Shown here: positions 32,758 to 37,756 of the stretch, piece by piece
Numbering within the stretch: position 1 is the stretch's first letter
How the letters are laid out: each line of letters opens with the position of its first letter
Source: an uncultured Bacteroidaceae bacterium
GTDB lineage: Bacteria; Bacteroidota; Bacteroidia; Bacteroidales; Bacteroidaceae
DNA length: 37,756 nt
NCBI GenBank assembly: GCA_905235285.1
Contig: CAJOLI010000011.1
Location: 1-37,756, forward strand
Direction of reading: 5' to 3'
Made by a program: the position numbers and the translations under genes
The notes under the pieces: generated by a model
The model's input: only the letters and a program-made list of their open reading frames with translations
Told to the model about the DNA's origin: nothing
Database searches by the model: none

Positions 32758-33591
32758 ATGAAACGTTCGTATTCATTATTGGCGCTTTTCGCACTTCTGA
32801 CAATGTGTGCGCCTAAGGCAGTAGCGCAGCCTAAGATTTCCATCTTCTTTGACCATGTCGGTGAAATAGCCCGTCAGGAAAATATCTCCGTGCGTGAAGC
32901 TGCCCAGAAAGTGTTGCAGCTCGGTTACGAGGGTATTGACGTGCGCGTGAATATGCCCGCAGAGCAGTTGGACATGTTGGACTCACTTGGTTTCCAGCAT
33001 GCCTGTGCGATAGCAGATATCAATTTCATTGCCGGCAATCAGCCTAAAGTCGTGAGGCAGGCGTTAGACTTTATGCATCATCGTGGCTATAAGCGCCTGC
33101 TGGTGATTCCCGGGCTCCTGCCTGAGAATGCGAGTCAGGAGACAATAGAAGAGGTATGCAACTGCATAGCCTCCTTCGTAAAGAAGGCCAGCGACGAGGG
33201 CATAGATGTGTTGGTTGAGGATTTCGATAACCCTCGTTCTCCATGCTTCAATACGGCTACGCTTGATCATCTTTTCGCTGCATCACCACAGTTAAATCAT
33301 GTCTTCGACACCGGCAACTATCTTTTTGCCGGTGAGGATGTTATCGTGGCGTTGCAGCATTATCGCGAGAGGGTTCACCACGTACACCTTAAAGATCGCA
33401 AAGCCATGCGCGACTATGCTTCTCTGCCGATAGGCACAGGCATCATGCCGCTGCAGGACGTCGTATGCAACCTTGTGCGTAGCGGTTACTCTGGTTGGCT
33501 CTGTGTAGAGCATTTTGGGGCTCCTAAGATGCTGGATTATGCTGCTCAGTCGATAGCTAATGTTAGGAAGGCGATGGAGGATTGCAAATAA
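32758..33591 (+). CDS. Exported sugar phosphate isomerase/epimerase-like TIM-barrel protein
   Basis: 277 residues from the ATG at 32758, which gives signal peptide MKRSYSLLALFALLTMCAPKAVAQ. The frame extends to a TTG at 32722 without gain. The domain is the xylose-isomerase-like barrel: LGYEGIDVRV, GYKRLLVIPGLLP, GIDVLVEDFDNPRSPC (metal-binding Glu/Asp), VFDTGNYLFAGED, HHVHLKDRK and GWLCVEHFG. Metal-binding residues E/D/H appear intact. Such proteins isomerise or epimerise sugars; export to the periplasm is unusual for a sugar phosphate enzyme and suggests an unphosphorylated or glycan substrate. Last gene of the manC group; a degenerate repeat begins just after it. Confidence 0.85.
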   Translation: MKRSYSLLALFALLTMCAPKAVAQPKISIFFDHVGEIARQENISVREAAQKVLQLGYEGIDVRVNMPAEQLDMLDSLGFQHACAIADINFIAGNQPKVVRQALDFMHHRGYKRLLVIPGLLPENASQETIEEVCNCIASFVKKASDEGIDVLVEDFDNPRSPCFNTATLDHLFAASPQLNHVFDTGNYLFAGEDVIVALQHYRERVHHVHLKDRKAMRDYASLPIGTGIMPLQDVVCNLVRSGYSGWLCVEHFGAPKMLDYAAQSIANVRKAMEDCK

Positions 33592-33600
33592 GAGTTTCCT

Positions 33601-33665
33601 TTTGTCCGGAACCCTTAAGTCTTTCTCTCGGAATCTATAAGCCTTTCGCCCGAAATCCTAAACCC
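33601..33665. repeat. Degenerate 21-22-bp tandem repeat after the isomerase gene
   Basis: Three units, 33601-33621, 33622-33643 and 33644-33665, each starting TTTGTCCGGAA, TTTCTCTCGGAA or TTTCGCCCGAAA and ending in TTAAG, TATAAG or CTAAACC. The period matches arrays A and B but the sequence differs. It starts 10 bp after the stop codon. Confidence 0.6.
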
Positions 33666-33724
33666 TAATCCCTTTATTCCATTTTTCAAGAGGACTAAAG
33701 GACTTGGTAAGTCGTGTATAGAAA

Positions 33725-33762
33725 ATGCGGCCGGTGGCACAAGGTTGTGTGACCGGTCGCAT
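33725..33762. terminator. Hairpin between convergent isomerase and guaA genes
   Basis: ATGCGGCCGGT (33725-33735) pairs with ACCGGTCGCAT (33752-33762) with one G-T pair, and an inner CACAA/TTGTG extends the stem. It lies 24 bp from the guaA stop. No long T-run follows on either strand. Confidence 0.65.
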
Positions 33763-33786
33763 AATTCAATCAATTCAATCTGTGAT

Positions 33787-35394
33787 TTATTCCCACTCGA
33801 TTGTGGCTGGTGGCTTCGAGGATATGTCATAGCAGACGCGGTTGACTCCGCGCACGTGGTTGATGATGTCGGTTGACACCTTGGCCATGAAGTCGTATGG
33901 CAGGTGAGCCCAGTCGGCAGTCATGGCATCGGTGGAGGTTACGGCACGGAGAGCAACAGGATGCTCGTAGGTACGCTCATCACCCATCACACCTACGGAA
34001 CGAACGGTCGAGAGCAGTATGGCGCCTGCCTGCCAAATCTGGTCGTAGAGAGATACCTCTATCTCGCCGTCGGTCATGGTTGCGGGAACCCCGGCAGCCA
34101 AGACTTTGCGGGCTTCCTCACCACTTAGTTTCACCTTATAGTCGCGAAGTCCGCGGATATAGATGTCGTCGGCATCTTGGAGGATGCGCACCTTCTCCTG
34201 CGTGATGTCGCCAAGGATGCGGACGGCGAGGCCAGGACCTGGGAAGGGATGGCGGGTGATGAGGTGCTCGGGCATGCCAAGTTGGCGACCTACGCGGCGC
34301 ACCTCGTCCTTGAAGAGCCATTTCAGCGGCTCACAGAGCTGCAGGTGCATCTCTTTGGGCAGTCCGCCTACGTTGTGGTGGCTCTTGATGACTTTGCCCG
34401 TGATGTTCAAAGACTCGATGCGGTCGGGGTAGATGGTGCCCTGTGCAAGCCAGCGGGCATCGGTGATTTTCTTGGCCTCGGCATTGAAAACCTCGACAAA
34501 GTCGCGGCCTATAATCTTGCGTTTCTGCTCGGGATCGGAGATTCCAGCCAGGTCGGTAAAGAATTTCTTGGACGCATCAACCCCAATTACATTCAGTCCC
34601 AGTACCTTATAGTCGTCCATCACCTGCGAGAACTCGTTCTTACGCAGCATGCCGTGGTCGACGAAGATGCAGGTGAGTCGGTTTCCAATTGCACGATTAA
34701 GCAATACGGCGGCTACAGAGGAGTCCACGCCGCCGGAGAGCCCGAGGATGACGCGGTCGTTACCTAACTGTTGCTTCAGCTCGGCCACGGTAGAGTCTAC
34801 GAACGACGCTGCGCTCCACTCTTGTCGGCTGCCGCAGATGCCTACGACGAAGTTCTTCAGCAGCTGTGTGCCTTGAGTGCTATGGAATACTTCGGGGTGA
34901 AACTGTACGCCCCAGAGCTGTTCGCCCGTGGCTTGGAAGGCTGCATACTTGACGGTCTTGGTAGAGGCTATGGCGTTGAAGCCATGGGGCAGGGCGGTGA
35001 TTGTGTCGCCATGGCTCATCCATACCTGCGACCCGGGCTCGAAGTTCTCAAACAGAGGGTTGGAGGCATCTACCGTAGTGAGATTCTGTCGCCCGTATTC
35101 GCGCGAGGGGGCTGGCTCGACGCGTCCTCCAAGCGTATGGCTGATATACTGGGCGCCATAACAGATACCGAGGATTGGGTAGTGGCCTCGTATTGCGGCG
35201 AGGTCTATCTTGAAGGCGTCGGGGTCGTAGACGCTGAAGGGCGAGCCGCTGAGAATCACACCTATGACGTCTGGGTCGTCAGCAGGGAATTTGTTGTAAG
35301 GCAGGATTTCGCAGAAGGTGTCTAATTCGCGAACGCGCCTGCCGATGAGCTGTGTCGTTTGTGAACCGAAGTCCAGGATAATAATCTTTTGCAT
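33787..35394 (-). CDS. guaA: GMP synthase (glutamine-hydrolysing)
   Basis: 535 residues. It converts XMP to GMP with glutamine and ATP. The class I glutaminase domain comes first: [14 protein letters not shown], the nucleophile C78 in LGICYGAQ, and H166/E168 in VQFHPEV. The ATP-pyrophosphatase domain follows with the P-loop [13 protein letters not shown] (about 218-229), and then the dimerisation domain ending in [16 protein letters not shown]. The length is near the normal 510-540. The gene lies 5 bp behind the nucleotidyltransferase gene and thus probably shares the rplU-rpmA transcript. Confidence 0.96.
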   Translation of the reverse strand: MQKIIILDFGSQTTQLIGRRVRELDTFCEILPYNKFPADDPDVIGVILSGSPFSVYDPDAFKIDLAAIRGHYPILGICYGAQYISHTLGGRVEPAPSREYGRQNLTTVDASNPLFENFEPGSQVWMSHGDTITALPHGFNAIASTKTVKYAAFQATGEQLWGVQFHPEVFHSTQGTQLLKNFVVGICGSRQEWSAASFVDSTVAELKQQLGNDRVILGLSGGVDSSVAAVLLNRAIGNRLTCIFVDHGMLRKNEFSQVMDDYKVLGLNVIGVDASKKFFTDLAGISDPEQKRKIIGRDFVEVFNAEAKKITDARWLAQGTIYPDRIESLNITGKVIKSHHNVGGLPKEMHLQLCEPLKWLFKDEVRRVGRQLGMPEHLITRHPFPGPGLAVRILGDITQEKVRILQDADDIYIRGLRDYKVKLSGEEARKVLAAGVPATMTDGEIEVSLYDQIWQAGAILLSTVRSVGVMGDERTYEHPVALRAVTSTDAMTADWAHLPYDFMAKVSTDIINHVRGVNRVCYDISSKPPATIEWE

Positions 35395-35399
35395 AGGTG

Positions 35400-36155
35400 T
35401 CAGAAAAAATATGAGGATCTATGGTCTTGAAGGAATCTCTCTGCGGCACTGAGGCTGTCGAGCTTGCCGACATCAATGAGATGAAAGTCTTCCAGGAGGC
35501 CGCAGACTTCGTGCGCGCGCGATATATTAAGGTAGAAATCTATGATGCTGAACTTTGAGGGCCATGCATCCATGAGTGGGAATAGCGATGGGTGGAAGAC
35601 ATGTATGCCGGCGAATGGGGCTTTGAGTGCGGTGCGCTCAAGGGCGTCGGCATACGGTCCGCGTACCTCGCCCGTGCGTTCATTGGTCCAGCCTACGAGT
35701 TTCTGCCGGCTGTCGAAGAGTAGGTATCGTCCGCTGGCGCTTGTGCGCTTGGAAATGGCGAGCGTAGTGTGTACCGAAGTCTGCGCTGCAGCGTACAGCT
35801 TGTTGAGGTCGATGTCAGAGAGTATGTCGACATTATGAATGAGGACGGGACTGTCTGTGTCCAACAGTGTACGTGCCTTCTTGATGGCTCCGCCAGTGTC
35901 GAGCAGTTCGTCGCGCTCGTCGCTGATGCGGATATCCATGCCGAAATCATCGTGTTCGCGCAGGAAGTCAATAACCTGCTGCCCGAAGTGGTGTATGTTG
36001 ACTGCGATGCGCTCGAAGCCTGCCGCCTGCAGTCGGCGCAGGTTCAGCTCCAGTAAAGCGAAACCGCCCACCGTCACAAGCGCTTTGGGCGTCGTGTCGG
36101 TGAGCGGTTTGAGTCGTGTGCCGAGTCCTGCGGCAAGCACTAAGGCCTGTTTCAT
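35400..36155 (-). CDS. Nucleotidyltransferase family protein (sugar-1-phosphate type)
   Basis: 251 residues. The signature [20 protein letters not shown] and PKALVTVGG (residues 1-32) is that of NDP-sugar synthases. [16 protein letters not shown] has the catalytic-type Asp. It resembles MurNAc-1-phosphate uridylyltransferase (MurU) and heptose/glucose-1-phosphate nucleotidyltransferases; I cannot tell which. If MurU-like, it would act in peptidoglycan recycling. It begins 7 bp after the rpmA stop and ends 5 bp before guaA, so it is tied into the same transcript. Confidence 0.86.
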   Translation of the reverse strand: MKQALVLAAGLGTRLKPLTDTTPKALVTVGGFALLELNLRRLQAAGFERIAVNIHHFGQQVIDFLREHDDFGMDIRISDERDELLDTGGAIKKARTLLDTDSPVLIHNVDILSDIDLNKLYAAAQTSVHTTLAISKRTSASGRYLLFDSRQKLVGWTNERTGEVRGPYADALERTALKAPFAGIHVFHPSLFPLMDAWPSKFSIIDFYLNISRAHEVCGLLEDFHLIDVGKLDSLSAAERFLQDHRSSYFF

Positions 36156-36162
36156 CAGGTCA

Positions 36163-36426
36163 TTATGCTTCGCCTACGGGTTCTACGGATACTGTCGAGC
36201 GGTCGAGGCGGCCTTTCTTGAAGGTTACCACGCCGTCGATGAGAGCATAGAGCGTGTGGTCGCTGCCCATGCCGACGTTCTTGCCGGGATAGTGCTGCGT
36301 ACCGCGCTGACGAACTATGATGTTGCCAGCGACGCAGTGCTGACCACCAAAAATCTTCACACCGAGTCTTTGTGCTGCAGACTCGCGGCCGTTCTTTGAA
36401 CTACCTACACCTTTTTTATGTGCCAT
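36163..36426 (-). CDS. rpmA: 50S ribosomal protein L27
   Basis: 87 residues, near-consensus L27: [59 protein letters not shown]. The N-terminus lacks the cleaved extension seen in Firmicutes, as expected here. It follows rplU after a 22-bp gap, the universal order. Confidence 0.97.
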   Translation of the reverse strand: MAHKKGVGSSKNGRESAAQRLGVKIFGGQHCVAGNIIVRQRGTQHYPGKNVGMGSDHTLYALIDGVVTFKKGRLDRSTVSVEPVGEA

Positions 36427-36448
36427 GTTTCTTCAGTTGTTTTAGTGG

Positions 36449-36766
36449 TTAAGCAATTACTTCCTTGATGTTCAACTCGGTGAACTGCTGACGGTGACCG
36501 TTCAGCTTGCGATAGCCTTTGCGGCGCTTCTTGTGGAAGACGAGCACTTTGTCGCCCTTAACGAGCGGGCTGACGACTTCGCAGACCACCTTGGCACCTT
36601 CGACGGTGGGAGTCCCCACGGTGATAGCACCTTCGTTGTCTACCAATAACACTCTCTCAAATTCAACAGTCTGCTGAGCCTCGGCACCTTGGATGTGGTA
36701 CACGAAAAGCTTCTTGCCGGCTTCTGCCTTGAACTGCTGACCGTTAATCTCTACGATTGCGTACAT
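36449..36766 (-). CDS. rplU: 50S ribosomal protein L21
   Basis: 105 residues starting [20 protein letters not shown], with [25 protein letters not shown] and [24 protein letters not shown], typical L21. First gene of the minus-strand unit with a clear promoter and a structured leader. Confidence 0.97.
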   Translation of the reverse strand: MYAIVEINGQQFKAEAGKKLFVYHIQGAEAQQTVEFERVLLVDNEGAITVGTPTVEGAKVVCEVVSPLVKGDKVLVFHKKRRKGYRKLNGHRQQFTELNIKEVIA

Positions 36767-36857
36767 GTTTGATAATAATGTATTTAACGGATTTTACCGG
36801 GAGGCGTCTGCCATCGTGGCAGCTCTTTACTGAGCCCCGTCGGTCTCAAATCGGGCG
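36767..36857 (-). promoter_or_regulatory. rplU leader with possible regulatory hairpins
   Basis: The predicted 5' leader is about 80 nt. It contains a perfect CTGCCA/TGGCAG hairpin (36808-36822) and a weaker GAG..CTC pairing nearer the start site. Ribosomal protein leaders often bind their own product; here this is only suggested by position. Confidence 0.4.
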
Positions 36858-36889
36858 CAAAGGTAATGTTTTTCTGCTTGACAGCCAAA
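36858..36889 (-). promoter_or_regulatory. Promoter of the rplU-rpmA unit
   Basis: Minus-strand TTTG (36886-36889), 20 bp, TACCTTTG (36858-36865). A consensus match. Confidence 0.8.
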
Positions 36890-37136
36890 GTTTTTCCTGC
36901 TTTTTTTTCAAAAACTTATGGGATTGAGCTCACTTGAAAAAGTATAACCCAAGTTTAGCTTGATTTGTTAGCTCCATTATTGGAGTTTTAGGCTTTGCTG
37001 CTTCGAGCGACTGATGTTCAATGTGTCCCGTCAGGCAAGGCTCCATGAGTTTGAGCCTGTTCCGTGCTTCTCTTTGTTAAGATCTGCCTTCAAGTTGGGT
37101 TATATTAACGTGAATTAGGTATAAGCTCTATGCTAT
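36890..37136. other. Intergenic stretch with a long-range inverted repeat
   Basis: No gene is seen. TATAACCCAA (36943-36952) is the exact inverse complement of TTGGGTTATA (37095-37104), about 140 bp apart. The inner sequence shows no recognisable coding or RNA gene. Confidence 0.45.
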
Positions 37137-37139
37137 TAA

Positions 37140-37421
37140 TCTTCTTTTGTCAATGATTTCAATATTCGTTCCCGTTTCCTTTGGCGGCAGGTCGTATGCA
37201 ATGAGCCCTGCAAAGAGATTGCTTGCAAAGATTCAATCCTGACTGATATATCATCTGTCGGCAAGGAGCTTTCCGAAGAGGGGTTGCGTGACCTTTCTAC
37301 TTTCCAGTGGTTTGCGATCATTGCAGTCCTCCGGCGTGAGTTGCCATTGGATAAATTATGCCAAGTCCCATCAGTCGTGTTGGAGTGGCCGAGCGGTATC
37401 CTCTGTTGGGCGCGCAGCTGA
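37140..37421 (+). pseudogene. Possible gene remnant, no start codon
   Basis: A frame on the + strand is open for 93 codons between TAA (37137-37139) and TGA (37419-37421) with no ATG. It contains protein-like stretches such as SVGKELSEEGLRDLSTFQWF and VLRRELPLDKLCQVPSV, including an amphipathic helix-like piece. I do not recognise a family. The opposite strand is also open for 102 codons with an ATG (37136-37444), but its peptide is Ser/Arg-rich and looks like a shadow. A decayed gene or an insertion leftover is the simplest reading. Confidence 0.35.
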
Positions 37422-37469
37422 ATCACAACGGGGTAAGCAATCATGTGCCTCGCGCGCGTGAGGAGTTTT

Positions 37470-37700
37470 AAATTTCATTTTTCACTAAAAGTGGTATAAA
37501 CAGCTGATTACTATAGTAATGGCTAAGTGAAAAATGCAATTTAAATGCCGAAAATAAGGTGAAAAACGGCTCTAAATAGGCATTTTTAGGTGAAAAAACG
37601 GGCATTTCATGCCGTTTTGGACGTCTTTTTATGCCTTTTGGATGCTATTTTATGCCATTTTGAATGTTTATTTGGCGATTATTCTTGCCGTTTTTGATGC
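37470..37700. repeat. AT-rich region with nested inverted repeats and ATGCC/TTTT words
   Basis: An inverted repeat of 17 bp with one mismatch (37470-37486 against 37526-37542, core CATTTTTCACT/AGTGAAAAATG) encloses a perfect 14-bp palindrome ATTACTATAGTAAT (37507-37520). Next, AGGTGAAAAA occurs twice about 30 bp apart, and AAAACGGGCAT/ATGCCGTTTT form a hairpin (37595-37618). Then ATGCC-TTTT words recur at roughly 21-22-bp steps (37609 on). No gene is seen to the window end. Confidence 0.6.
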
Positions 37701-37756
37701 TTTTTTGGGTTGATTTAAAGCATAAATGGCTCACAACACGCCCACAGTGAAATGAC

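Noticed and set aside
36943..37104. Small insertion element (MITE)
   Set aside because: The inverted repeat is only 10 bp with a 140-bp interior and no target-site duplication is visible.
37378..37440. tRNA-like sequence (GGAGTGGCCGAGCGG)
   Set aside because: The start resembles a class II tRNA D arm, but there is no T arm or matching acceptor.
37136..37444. 102-residue minus-strand protein
   Set aside because: Ser/Arg-rich, no family, no promoter, and opposite a more protein-like frame.
37470..37756. Replication origin
   Set aside because: AT-rich with palindromes, but I see no DnaA boxes and no dnaA, dnaN or rpmH neighbours.

Overview
The window looks like a chromosomal stretch of a Bacteroidales bacterium, most likely Prevotellaceae or a close relative. 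Three things point there. Gene starts are preceded by Bacteroidota-type promoters (TTTG, 19-20 bp, TAnnTTTG). The gene families are typical of the phylum: DUF3127, PCMD, DUF4421, DUF4296, YjbH-like, PPi-dependent phosphofructokinase, NspC, and M6 proteases ending in a 'DLSGR...RGxYxxxGRK' tail. The IleRS is a long IleRS2-like enzyme. No phage, plasmid, insertion sequence or CRISPR array is visible, and gene content is mostly core.

Layout. 0-5.3 kb (+): a DUF3127 protein with an SSB-like DDLPF tail, then PPi-PFK, a membrane-anchored GH25 lysozyme and a PCMD protein with overlapping or touching reading frames, then carboxynorspermidine decarboxylase. 5.3-5.8 kb: promoter, tRNA-Gly(GCC), tRNA-Leu(CAG), tRNA-Leu(GAG), terminator. 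5.9-8.4 kb: a TIGR02757/DUF2400 gene, a 22-bp tandem array and a strong hairpin, facing a TolC-family gene on the minus strand. 8.9-14.8 kb (+): a secreted GH2 enzyme, then MATE transporter, DUF3737 beta-helix protein and MalY/PatB C-S lyase-type aminotransferase. 15-22.5 kb (+): ileS, a DksA/TraR-like protein, lspA, a DUF4296 lipoprotein, a 60-aa protein, and galE behind a repeat-rich leader. 22.5-24.1 kb: a second, related 22-bp array, then ispE on the minus strand. 24.1-28.5 kb: two tandem secreted M6 metalloproteases. 28.5-33.6 kb (+): manC, a Gfo/Idh/MocA dehydrogenase, DUF4421, a YjbH-like protein and an exported TIM-barrel isomerase-like protein, probably a sugar or surface-polysaccharide cluster. 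33.8-36.9 kb (minus): rplU-rpmA-nucleotidyltransferase-guaA, which looks like one transcript from a single promoter. 36.9-37.8 kb: no confident gene; it holds a possible gene remnant and an AT-rich region with nested inverted repeats and recurring ATGCC/TTTT words.

The least explained signals are in the spacers. Two related 22-bp arrays sit 16 kb apart, both downstream of genes. A degenerate 21-22-bp array follows a third gene. Short 7-8-bp arrays lie in gene junctions of the manC cluster, one running into a TTG start codon. A 20-bp word is duplicated in the lspA and galE leaders, and the end region has its own repeats. In the proteins, the notable points are a GxHH signature in IleRS, the SSB-type tail on DUF3127, a HhH-GPD-like aspartate in the DUF2400 protein, and an FN3 domain split by an insert in the second M6 protease. 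I found no clear new defence or mobile system.
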